Origin: Lumbricus rubellus | Taxonomy: Eukaryota > Annelida > Clitellata > Crassiclitellata > Lumbricidae | Assembly (NCBI GenBank): GCA_945859605.1 | Contig: OX243817.1 | Coordinates: 29,388,103 to 29,452,102, forward strand | DNA: 64,000 bases | Reading direction: 5' to 3' | Part shown: piece after piece, positions 37,201 to 50,400 of the stretch | How the letters are laid out: each line of letters starts with the position of its first letter | Position numbering within the stretch: the first letter of the stretch is position 1 | The notes under the pieces: model-generated | Database searches by the model: none | What the model was told of the DNA's origin: nothing | What the model saw: the letters and a program-made list of their open reading frames with translations, nothing else | Made by a program: the position numbers and the translations under genes

Positions 37201-37568
37201 TTAGGTTTCAGCAGAGCAACTGACCCCCTGTGCGAGCGCTGGGGGTCCCCTACCACCCGGTGGTTTCGCGGCGGCAGCTACTTCCAGGCAGTCACCATCC
37301 TCAAGCAGTTCGTCTTCCGTATCGCTCAGCTCATCAGCGATAGACTTCTGCTCTTCCTCGATTTCCAACAAGTTCTGTCCTGTCAACAGGTCGGAAATAC
37401 TTATTGGTTCCGGTTCAAGCAGTATGTCCAATCCGTCAAAATCCGGCTCCTCAGAGCGCTTCCGAGGCCGACTTTCGTCAACGATTTCGGCTGAACTGCG
37501 TTGGCTCTCTAGTTCCGCTAACCGCATCTGTCTCTCCTGTTCTTCGGCCAGACGAAGTTTCTGCAAAT
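37201..37568 (-). CDS. PRKAG: AMPK gamma last coding exon (charged C-terminal tail and stop)
   Basis: Acceptor TTATCAACAG; the first two bases complete an Asp codon. The 121 following residues begin with [20 protein letters not shown], a likely short helix, then a basic RPRKR patch, then long acidic stretches such as [20 protein letters not shown], and end in a Pro/Gly-rich tail. It ends at TAA 37201-37203. Vertebrate gamma subunits stop shortly after CBS4, so this tail is extra. The phase match and long open frame support it. Confidence 0.85.
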
Positions 37569-40500
37569 CTGTTGATAACAAATAAGTGATGATCATGCAA
37601 CCTTAATCCTAACTTTTCAGCTTATAATAATAAAGAAGTTTTCTTACAATAAGAATGATGATGACAATTTATGTGGTGCAGTAACACAGCCATGCCATTA
37701 CAAGGATGTCTCATAATCAGCTAGCAGGTTAGTCCTCACAAAATAAGTGAGTCTTTTAAGAAATAGAGTTTGATATATATTTAAAGAACAATGGGTAGTC
37801 AGTTCCACTCCTTGACTGTTTAATATTTTGTACAATAGGAACAAGAATTGAAGCAGACAGTACAAGAATCGCACTTAACAGGTCATCTGTTTATCTATTT
37901 ACCACCATCCGCCGCATGACTTACCATACGGATGACTTACCATACGGATGACTTACCATACGCATGACTTACCATACGGATGACTTACCATACGCGTGAC
38001 TTACCATACGCATGACTTACCATACGCATGACTTACCATACGCATGACTTACCATACGCATGACTTACCATACGCATGACTTACCATACGGATGACTTAC
38101 CATACGCATGACTTACCATACGCATGACTTACCATACGCATGACTTACCATACGCATGACTTACCATACGGATGACTTACCATACGGATGACTTACCATA
38201 CGCATGACTTACCATACGGATGACTTACCATACGCATGACTTACCATACGCATGACTTACCATACGCATGACTTACCATACGCATGACTTACCATACGGA
38301 TGACTTACCATACGCATGACTTACCATACGCATGACTTACCATACGCATGACTTACCATACGCATGACTTACCATACGCATGACTTACCATACGCATGAC
38401 TTACCATACGGATGACTTACCATACGCATGACTTACCATACGGATGACTTACCATACGGATGACTTACCATACGCATGACTTACCATACGCATGACTTAC
38501 CATACGCATGACTTACCATACGGATGACTTACCATACGGATGACTTACCATACGGATGACTTACCATACGGATGACTTACCATACGGATGACTTACCATA
38601 CGGATGACTTACCATACGGATGACTTACCATACGGATGGAGAACCAGGTAGTTAAGTATGTCGGAAAGAGAGATGATTCCCTTCAGCAGTTGATTCTCAT
38701 CGACCACAACCAACCGATGAACCTAAGACATACAACACCGACCATTAGAACACTGACCATTAGAACACTGACCATTAGAACACTGACCATTAGAACACTG
38801 ACCATTAGAACACTGACCATTAGAACACTGACCATTAGAACAACGACCATTAGAACACCGACCATTAGAACACCGACCATTAGAACACTGACCATCAGAA
38901 CACTGACCATTAGAACACCGACCATTAGAACACCGACCATTAGAACACCGACCATTAGAACACCGACCATTAGCACCCCGTTGTAGCCGTCAATTTGCTA
39001 CTTAATTACTTACTTGATTAGAACACTTGACCATTAGAACACTTCACCATTAGAACACTGACCATTAACACCATCACCACTTCAGGTGTCATTGCTTCTG
39101 CTACTATGAACCTTAGAGTCTTAATTAGGTTAAAAAAACACACAAGTTGGGTACGCAGTTTATGTCATCGCAATCAACAAGGTATTTTGGTTAGAAACAG
39201 AGTTTTCCTGCTGCGGTAGTTTCAGTTTAACGACACTGAAAGATCATTAGCATCACCCTCCTCCTTCTGCCAGGCTTGGGACTGGCACTGCCAAAGAGTA
39301 AGCAGTGGCAGTGCTTTCCTGCTGCAGGTTTTAGTTGTGCTTCAGAGTTTAAATTCATCATAAACTTGGAGTTTGATTAGGTGCAGCAGGGCTTTTTTAA
39401 CGTGCAGTTGTACACAAAATGTGCAGTTTTAAATGGATTTGCGCAGTTAAAACTAGCAAAAATTAATTGGCCAATGTCCTCCAATTATAAGTAATTTACC
39501 ACGGAAGATGGGAAAGGAGAGAAGGGTGCAGTTCTAAAAATTCCTTAAAAACAGCCTTGAGGTGCAGAATGCCTAACCTACCGTAGTGGACTCGTCAAAT
39601 GAGGATTTTTTAAGATTCTGAAGAATCATATTCTTATCAACCAAAGGTTTTTGTAAGACTCTTATCAACTGTTGGTTTTGGTTAGATATAAATGGCTCAA
39701 ACTCGCATTAATTAACTTATGGTTTCGGTCATATACAGAAATTACAGATGGCTCACACACTCTAAGTACTTGTTTTTCCTTCTCTGCCATCCTGTTCCCT
39801 ATAGTATGCTACACTTTTTGCACACTCTGAAACCTTTAACTGCAAATAAGGCAACTATAATCAGGAATGGATTGCTAAGAATCATGACACAGTGTCAAAC
39901 AATAATAACTCAAATAATCAGATTCCTGCTAAATGAATTTTAATTTAACTATGATTAGATTGAGGCAAGAAAGCTTTACCCCGGCAGTTACAATTCGATC
40001 AACGACATCTTGAAGTTTTTCTGTAAGAAGGCAAGTCAAGAAACCTTCAAATTCCTGCATAAAAGAAAAACATACGACACTTAAATGCAACATATCCTAC
40101 CTGTCCAATATTGAAAAATCACACAAGGACATAGGAACAAATTAAACTAATTAATTAATTCACGACTGTCATCCAGCTTTGGCATAGATCTTTTGTTTCC
40201 AAACAATATTTCGAAACAATTTAAACCTATTCATTTGGATCAGTTATTCACCATTCACATAGTAGATGAAAGTACAAACCAAAACAATGTCCCTGTTACA
40301 AGCAGTATCAGACAACTCAGCAGGTCAACCGTTTCAAATATTCAAGCAACTCAAAATGTCCATTAGGTGCGGCTTAAAATCGGCTAATGATGAGTTATAT
40401 AAGATAAGTTAAGAATATTCTTTAATATACCAATTGCTATCCGCATTTTGGTGTACAGACATGGTATAATAAACAAACGTTCATAATTTCTATATCGAAT

Positions 40501-41649
40501 CATTGTCAAAATGTTTTCAAATAGCACAAAATCCTAGGTCCAAAATCCAATATAAATTTTTCTTTAAACTAATAATTGTGTTATTTTAATGACCAATAAT
40601 TAATTTAAGACCTCTCTTATCTCGTCCCATCTCATAAACTACCAATTACCAAATATTATCAATTATCAAAACTTATATTAATTACCAAATAAATCCCTGT
40701 ACAGTATTGGGCAATGCAAAATCGCCTGTCAAGGCTAAAAGACAATAATGATTGGCCTAGAAGAGCCATCTTCTGAGAAAACCTACTTAACACAAATTAA
40801 CTTTACAGACATGGCAATTATATCAAGTCCATTACATTAGAAATAAGGGTGTGTAATAAGCGAACAACACTATTAGTAATTTCCATTATATTTTGAACAT
40901 CTAATAATTAGGCAAAGTAAGCATGTACTTTTTTGCACCACCCGCAACAACGCACTGCAGGAATATCGAATGAAAACAATCTAAGGGCCATCCATATATT
41001 ACATAAAATTATATTTTCAACATCCCCTCCTCCCATAGTTTGTTGATTCCCCTATGCTTTTGTACAAATAAGCTTCTCTACCACCCCCTGTTACAAAGGC
41101 TGTTAGCTAACATCATCTATAAAACATGTATTTTACAATAGGCTACCACTTATTTGTTGGCTAAACATCATATTTGAAAGGCAAAATTTAACTTTTACGG
41201 TTATTGTTTAGATTTGAATAGAATAGAATTTTATTGTAGTCAAATATCATTGGACAATTAAATAATACAGAGTTATAAATAGGCTAATGTGGACATCATA
41301 GTTAGATAATTATTTTGCATATATGTACATTTTTCTGAGACCCCCGCACACTCTCCCCGCACGCAAATCATCCAGTGACCCCTCCTCTCCGTGCATAAGC
41401 AATATGCGGACAGCCAATAAGTATTTTTCTGTATAAGAACTCTGCTATGCAGATTGTGTAGGCCTATGCAATCTCTTGCATCCTACAAAACGCACATGAA
41501 TTTCTCAGATCTATGCGAGATGACAACCTCACACTTAATGCTACAGCAGGAATTTACCTCTCGACGATTCTTCAGTGCTTCTGTTATAGTAACATCTAAG
41601 TTGTAGTAGACCTTCTCAGCAGCAAGACCCTGGAAATCAAAGAATCTTA

Positions 41650-41683
<34 letters not shown>

Positions 41684-44600
41684 ATATATAAATAGATGTG
41701 TATATACTATATATATTATAAAATTCATATAGCTCTAAATATACTCTGGGTAAATTAGAAATCAAATTAGCAAAATGTGGAGCATGGTAGCTGAATGGCT
41801 ATAGCACTCAGTCTGTCACATGTAGAGCATGAATTTGCCTTTTGCACCTTTAATAAGACAGTTATTGTGTAATGATCTTGAGCTAGTTCTTCATGCACAG
41901 TTGCTCAGCGTAATTGATGTTTCTGCCATATTGTCGTGTCTGCACTTCTGCACTTTGGAAGTAGGAGAACACCAGGGACGGATCCAGGGTGAGGACCAAT
42001 CCGGCCATGGCCTCCCATTTAGAAATGCCCATGTATTGTGGGCCCCCCCATTCGGAGAAAAAAGGTCATCAGATTTTGCAGGATGAAAAATTTGTATCTT
42101 TTTCAGACTTTCCAATCGGATGACTAAAAGTCATCAGATTTTTCTGCCCAGGATCAGCAAAAATTTTCTGGACCCAAGGTAACATTTTTTGGCCCCCTCC
42201 CTTGAAAAATTTCTGTATCCGCCCCTGGAGAACACCAAATACACCGGGATTTTCTAAGGTCTAGAATTACTGGTAAAATATGGTCTTAAATTTAATTTAT
42301 GCTAATAACACTAGTACCAGTAATTGTCAGTGAACCCATCAATGTTATATCGCAAAAGATAAAAGATAGTCCAATATCAACTTTAATGGTAATAAACAAC
42401 TACTTCCTAATGAGTTTTAAATTACTGCCAAAGGACATTCTCCTCCTCAGTGATTTCTCACAAAGACAGACACGAGATATTTTCATGTTGTATTTATAAT
42501 AATGCATCAAGAATGGTTGGTTCCCTTATTTCCAGATACATGCAATGGCAGTTTATAGCCAACACTGAATGTTCTTGCTGCCACACAAATGTGCTGCTAT
42601 AAACTGTAATTATTATTATTGATGTGCACAACAGTAGTTAACACTGAAAAGTTACATGAATAACAAATCCAAAAGCCACCAAAGCAACACATAAGATCAC
42701 CATATATATGGAAAAGTGCACATTAACTTCATAAAAGCCTTTATTTGCATCTAGCTCAAGGTGCTAAAACATGGCACGGATTACCACGCCAGTGCTTATA
42801 CGCCCATATCTGTAACCTTTCGATGACAAACTGCTTAGACTAAGCACAGAAAAAATTCATTCATAACTTCGGCAACTTCCGAGACATCAACAGCCGATAA
42901 AAAAGGATTTATTATTTTAAGACACCTGCTTTAGTTACGTTCAAACAAGCATGAACGAAAAAAGACTGTGATGGCTTACAAAGACATCAAACTTTGCGTA
43001 GACGTCAACAACTTTTCCTTCGCTGTTTACGATTGGCAGAGCCGAGATTCTTCTTTCAACGAACATGTTGAGCGCCTCAATTAACGGCATTTCTGGTGTT
43101 GCCTAGGAACAGAACAGACAGGGTAATTAATTAAAAAAAAGACTGCGATGGCTTACAAAGACGTACAACCGTAATTAAACTGTATCAACAAGTGTCTGTG
43201 TATATCAGATCACGTCTGATTAGCTTCCCTTGAAGTGGCAATACATAAATGTCTAATTACACTAACAATTATAATTACACACATTATGAAAACAGAAGAA
43301 CACCTGTGCTTTAAAAAGAAATGCAAGGAACCGGTTGGTCTGTCTCAACTACTGCTCAACCCATATTTTTCCATTGCAACTGTAGAACGAGCGGACTAAG
43401 CGTCGGCCGATTGCAGCGAAAGTCGTTAAGAATTATTTAACGAGAAGCACCGCAAGTAATGAGCAACTTTGAAGTTTTTTGCACATAATTTGTTGTAGGC
43501 GCATGACTTTCGATGAAGCCACTTCAAGAAAAGACTTGCGAACAGCAGAAAATATAATCCTCTGTTCTGTGAAGGTACCTAAAACGCCTTCGTGAGGTTA
43601 TTGTAAGGCGCTATATAAATGTTCATATACATACATACATACATACATACATACATACATACATACATACATACATACATACATACATACATACCTTCTT
43701 CACCCTTTACCAACGAGCGTGTACTACAATGCATGAAAACCAATGCAGTTCGTCGTGAAAGGGTTAATTCAACCATGCCTTAGATCTTGGGTGCAGAGCT
43801 ACTTACAGATGCTATGTTCTCGTATGAGCCAATCTTCAGCTGCTGTAGAGTCTGCTGCATGAAGTCCGGACGAGGCAATTCATTCATCTGTAACATCACA
43901 ACAATGACATTCTCTGCATCACAACAATGACATTCTCTGCATCACAACAATGACATTCTCTGCACCACACCAATGACATTCTTTGCACCACAACAATGAC
44001 ATTCTCTGCATCCTGCATCACAACAATGACATTCTCTGCATCACAAGAATGACATTCTCTGCATCACAACAATGACATTCTCTGCATCACAACAATGGCA
44101 TTCTCTGCATCACAACAATGACATTCTCTGCATTGTAACAATGACATTCTTTGCATCACAACAATGACATTCTCTGCATCACAACAATGACATTCTCTGC
44201 ATCACAACAATGGCATTCTCTGCATCACAACAATGACATTCTCTGCATTGTAACAATGACATTCTCTGCATCATGACAATGACATTCTTTGCGTCATGAC
44301 AATGACATTCTCTGCATCACAACAATGACATATTCTCTGCAACAATACAATGACATTCTCTACACCGCAACAATGACATTCTATGCGTCATAACAATGAC
44401 ATTCTCTGCATCATAACAATGACATTCTCTGCATCCTGCATAACAACAATGACATTCTCTGCATCACAACAATGACATTCTCTGCATCACAACAATGACA
44501 TTTTCTGCATCACAACAATGAAATTCTCTGCATCACAACAATGACATTCTCTGCATCACAACAATGACATTCTCTGCATCATGAATCACAACAATGACAT

Positions 44601-46407
44601 TCTCTGCATCACAACAATGACATTCTTTGCATCACAACAATGACATTCTCTGCATCACAACAATGACATTCTCTGCATCGCAACAATGGCATTCTCTGCA
44701 TCACAACAATGACATTCTCTGCATTGTAACAATGACATTCTCTGCATCATGACAATGACATTCTTTGCGTCATGACAATGACATTCTCTGCATCACAACA
44801 ATGACATATTCTCTGCAACACAACAATGACATTCTCTACACCGCAACAATGACATTCTATGCGTCATAACAATGACATTCTCTGCATCATAACAATGACA
44901 TTCTCTGCATCCTGCATAACAACAATGACATTCTCTGCATCACAACAATGACATTCTCTGCATCACAACAATGATATTTTCTGCATCACAACAATGAAAT
45001 TCTCTGCATCACAACAATGACATTCTCTGCATCACAACAATGACATTCTCTGCATCATGAATCACAACAATGACATTCTCTGCATCACAACAATGACATT
45101 CTCTGCATCACAACAATGACATTCTCTGCATCATAACAATGACATTCTCTGCATCATAACAATGACATTCTCTGCATCATAACAATGACATTCTCTGCAT
45201 CCTGCATCACAACAATGACATTCTTTGCACCACAACAATGACATTCTCTGCGTCAAAACAATGACATTCTCTGCATCACAACAATGACATTTTCTGCATC
45301 ACAACAATGACATTTTCTGCATCATAACAATGACATTCTCTGCATCATAACAATGACATTCTCTGCATCATAACAATGACATTCTCTGCATCACAACAAT
45401 GACATTCTCTGCATCACAACAATGACATTCTTTGCACCACAACAATGACATTCTCTGCACCACAACAATGACATTCTCTGCATCCTGCATCACAACAATG
45501 ACATTCTCTGCATCACAACAATGACATTCTCTGCATCACAACAATGACATTCTCTGCATCACAACAATGACATTCTTTGCACCACAACAATGACATTCTC
45601 TGCATCCTGCATCACAACAATGACATTCTCTGCATCACAACAATGACATTCTCTGCATCACAACAATGACATTCTTTGCACCACAACAATGACATTCTCT
45701 GCATCCTGCATCACAACAATGACATTCTCTGCATCACAACAATGACATTCTCTGCATCACAACAATGACATTCTTTGCACCACAACAATGACATTCTCTG
45801 CATCCTGCATCACAACAATGACATTCTCTGCGTCACAACAATGACATTCTCTACATCCCAACAATGACATTCTCTGCATCACAACAATGACATTCTCTAC
45901 ATCACAACAATGACATTCTGTGCATCACAACAATGACATTCTCTGCATCACAACAATGACATTCTCTGCATCCTGCATCACAACAATGACATTCTCTGCA
46001 TCACACCAATGACATTCTCTGCATCACAACAATGACATTCTCTGCATCACAACAATGACATTCTCTGCATCACACCAATGACATTCTCTGCATCACAACA
46101 ATGACATTTTCTGCATCACAACAACGACATTCTCTGCATCATAACAATGACATTCTCTGCATCCCAACAATGACATTTTCTGCATCACAACAACGACATT
46201 CTCTGCATCAACAGTAGCATTTCATGGAAATTGTCCAATGGTCTTACAAATCACTGAAATCATTTCCCCCTTGCGTTCTTGTTTGTAGAGGCACCCTTGT
46301 ACCAGCATGTACGGTGTTATGCCACCATAGAAATTGTCATTATTATTATCATCATTAATAATAGGCTAATAACAATGATGATTTCTATGGCGCCGTTACA
46401 AGGGTGG

Positions 46408-46463
<56 letters not shown>

Positions 46464-47418
46464 CATCATTATTATTACTGAGAAAAAATTGTAATGCTAC
46501 GTTAAACTACATCACATTATGATTACAACATAGATATAATTAAATTTTTAGTTTTGGGCATATAATAACAGTTACAGCTTGCAGAGCATTGTAGGTTTCA
46601 AGGTACTTCCAGGATCCTTAGAACTCTCTCTGATGTCACTTTCCCATTATGGCTGATGATTAATCCTTCAAGAACTAAAATTGACTGGGAAACCATATAC
46701 TGTCATTACAGGAACACCGTAAATGAAAGGACAGACAAAACCATAAATATTGTCATTAAAGGATAAAATGAAAGACGGACCATGAGATTTTACCAGCAGG
46801 CATTGATGTGCTAACATTACAGCTCAGTTGGACCTACTGTAAGGCGCTATATAAATGTTCATATACATACATACATACTGAATGCATGCCATATCATCTT
46901 GTCGGCCATTAATTATAGGAAACTGCCACACATCGACAAAGAGCTGAACAATAATTTCCATGATCAAAAGGATTCACCACTGGTTGGTCAAAATTTCTTT
47001 TTGTCGTGTGAAGCACAGACTTTCGTGACCAGCTGCACTATTAACGACACAGTCAGCGACATATCAATGCATCTTTTACATCTTTCTCAAGCTCCAAGCT
47101 TTTTTATTGAACAGCAAACTTACACATGTGGTCATCATTTGCACATCAGCCATTATTATCATCATTATTATTACTATTATTATATTATTATTACTACGTA
47201 AAAGATTTGTAGAGCACAAGTTAGTATACCTAAATACACTGCAAATGTGCAAGTAAGTAAGTAAGTAGAAGTAGTAGTAGTTTCATGCCGAATCACATGA
47301 ACGATTGTGAGTGAAGGACTTGCTAAGGGCCCCCACGCGACAGCTAGAGGTGGATTCGAACCCTCAACCTTCCGACTCCAAGGCATCGAACATACCCCTA
47401 CACCACCGTACCCCCACA

Positions 47419-47470
<52 letters not shown>

Positions 47471-50400
47471 GTCCAAGTAAGTAAGTAATTAGAAGATCGA
47501 CTGAGTCAAATAACATTGGGACATTGGGTCATATTATTATTATTATTATTATTATTATAATAATAATAAATAAATAAAATAATAATAATAACAAAATAAT
47601 AAATAATAATAATAATAACAAGTAGCCAATGAAGAGGAGATCTATTAATGGCACTTTTATCATCATTTAGAACAATGACTACCGCTTCTGTTGTTCATCG
47701 TGCTTTATGTGTCTGATGTTGTTTGTTGAAGATATTAAAAGGAGTAATATAACAACAATAATAATAATAACAATAATACAAATCTGACTTTATATCTGAC
47801 GTACGCAAGACAGAAGAAATCGAAGGATGCGTTTGAGCGTCAGAATGTGCAGCGCATTTCCCGTCGCGTGGTCGACGACGAGAAGTCGATGTACTTTGTT
47901 TTCGCACAGACTACGCACGGCGTCGAGAAGAGTGTCGTCAGGACCGATGAGAACCATTGGCCGATCGTAACCATGCAGAACCTCTGAAAAACATCGCCAT
48001 AGAAACCACCATAAAAATAAGGAAAAGTAATTGCATATAAATGTGTGTATGAGCACTTGTTATATTGTAATAGCAACCCCTTAAAGCTTACTACGCAGAA
48101 CCTCTGAAAAAGTAAGTAAGTAAGTAGCCTTTATTTGCAACTGACAATCGCAATTGGAGCGCCTCTGAGTAGGTGTCTTGAAGAAGCGCTATATAAATTC
48201 ATGAACTGAATGAATGAATTGCAAATGCATTACATTGCATAACAAAACAAATACATACATTTAAAAAATACCATGATAGATAGATAACAGCAGTTAAACA
48301 GATTGCCATAGGAACCACCGTGAAAAACAAAGAAACGTAACTGCGTAAAAATGTATGTATGAGCACTTGTTAATATAGCACCTCTTAAAGTTATCTACTC
48401 ATAGGCGCTTCCGACTACAGCGCACACACTGAATTGGAGTCTCACGCCGAAGCGCATACATGTATGAGCAACTGCGAGTGAAGGACCTGCTCAGGGTCCT
48501 ACACGGCTGATTGACGTGGATTCAAACCCTCAACCTTCCGGCTCCAAGGTGCTGAACATACCTCCACATACACCACCGTGCCCCACAAATAATAATACAA
48601 ACCTGACTCATTAAATTTCTGCACAAGCTCAACGATGAGTACAGTAAGCAAACAAGAAAGATTTAATCAATCCTTCTACACAATCTCAATTTTTTCCCAT
48701 CAGTACTCAGACAGGCTTTCAGGTCATTTCTGCGGCAAAAGTCAAATAAAATCTTTTTCAATCAAAAGCACACCTTTTCCCACCTGACAAACAGCTGTGC
48801 ATACACAGCACTTCTGGGAAGCTCTTAAGATGCGCCAGTGCGCCACACACAGATGCTCTGTTACATGACTTCGCAATGACATTTCAAATTAAAGTTCCTG
48901 TCGGAAAACAAAAAATAGCTGACGTCCAGAAAGCTAAGAAAAAGTCTATAATTAAAAAACATAATCTCGTGTTTGCTGAAAGGTTCCTGACTTGTAATAA
49001 CACCGATGTAATGAATGTTATGTATGAAAAGGTCAATATTTTCTGCTGCACTGCTCAGCAGAAAAACCATTTCAAAAGTGCTTAAGGAAAGTCACGAGAA
49101 TAAGAAGAGCAGCCACGTGCAATAAATACCATTGCTAAAGGTAAAGTCTTTTTCATTCATTCATTGCATTTATATAGCGCCCCTTCAAGAAACTACTCAG
49201 AGGCGCTCCCAGCCCAACCACGAACAAAGAAAAAAGACTTGAGGGACTTGTAGAACCCAGCCGGATGGCCCACAAGTAGAGAGCGAAGCATAACCGGAAG
49301 GTCGTTCCAGACAGTAGGCCCCATGACCGAGAAGGCACGGCGCTGCTTACAAAGCAAACTTTAAATCTCGACAGATCTACATTTGATGTTATTCAACCAC
49401 ACAAGACGAATACCGTACTTCATTTATTGCACATACACACATGATTATTTATAGACATGTGCCATGAAAAAACAAACCAATAAACATGAAGGGCTGGCCT
49501 GAAAGGGAACTGAAAGCAATGCCAACGTTAGTAGGTCACTCACATAAATTATGCATATTGCAACAGCTACTCATAAAAAACTGCAATAAGGTAAAGTTGC
49601 ATTGTTGAGTAGAACACCTTGAAGGGGTGCTACATAAAAAAGTCCCTAGTAATATCACATACACTGTGATACACATGAAAGCAACTGAAAGTCCATATTA
49701 TTTCAACTGGACCTTTATGAAGAATTACGAATATTAATTATCTGGCTGGAGATTAACCTTGAATGGACGGCCTATTGAAAGACAGCTTGTGTACCATGGT
49801 GAAAGAACTACAGATAAATTGAGATAACATCAATCAATCAATCAATCAATCAATCAATGACATAAATTTATATAGCGTAACATCAGTTGATTCGGTAGAT
49901 ATCATTGGAAGCCTGGGACATCTGTGCAACGTACCAAAGCACAGCGATAAACTGAGTTTAGAACTCCGTCAATAAACCTGGACTAAGCTCACATCCTATC
50001 AATAATTTTTCAACACATTAAAAAACAAAAAGATGGTAGTTCCAAAACCTGGGTTCATGTAACTGATATAGATAGCATTAATTATCCCCTTTTGGCACAT
50101 GGTCTGGTTTACAGCACGCATCATACAGAAAGAGAAAATAGTGTTTATTGCGAGTAAACACACGCATATATATAACATATAGCCTATATATATATAATTT
50201 AACATATATATAATATATATAAAACATATAAATATAATGTGTGTATATATATAAAACACATATATATATATATAAATAATATATATATATAAAATATATA
50301 TATAAAGCATATATATATATATATGACAGTTGAAGATCGTTGAGAGGAAAAGGCTGCTGCGTCAATGACCAATATAAAACGTGTATTTCAGCAGTAATAT

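Noticed and set aside
37913..38639. CRISPR-like or coding repeat
   Set aside because: A 16-bp head-to-tail repeat has no spacers, and its frames stop every three units.
41769..41840. tRNA-like GTAGCTGAATGGCTATAGCAC
   Set aside because: There is an A-box resemblance only, no cloverleaf or B box in place; at best a SINE relic. The same applies to 13170-13270 and 27000-27110.
43888..46213. Regularly spaced short repeats resembling a CRISPR array
   Set aside because: Units are continuous without unique spacers, the sequence is in an animal gene intron, and there are no cas genes.
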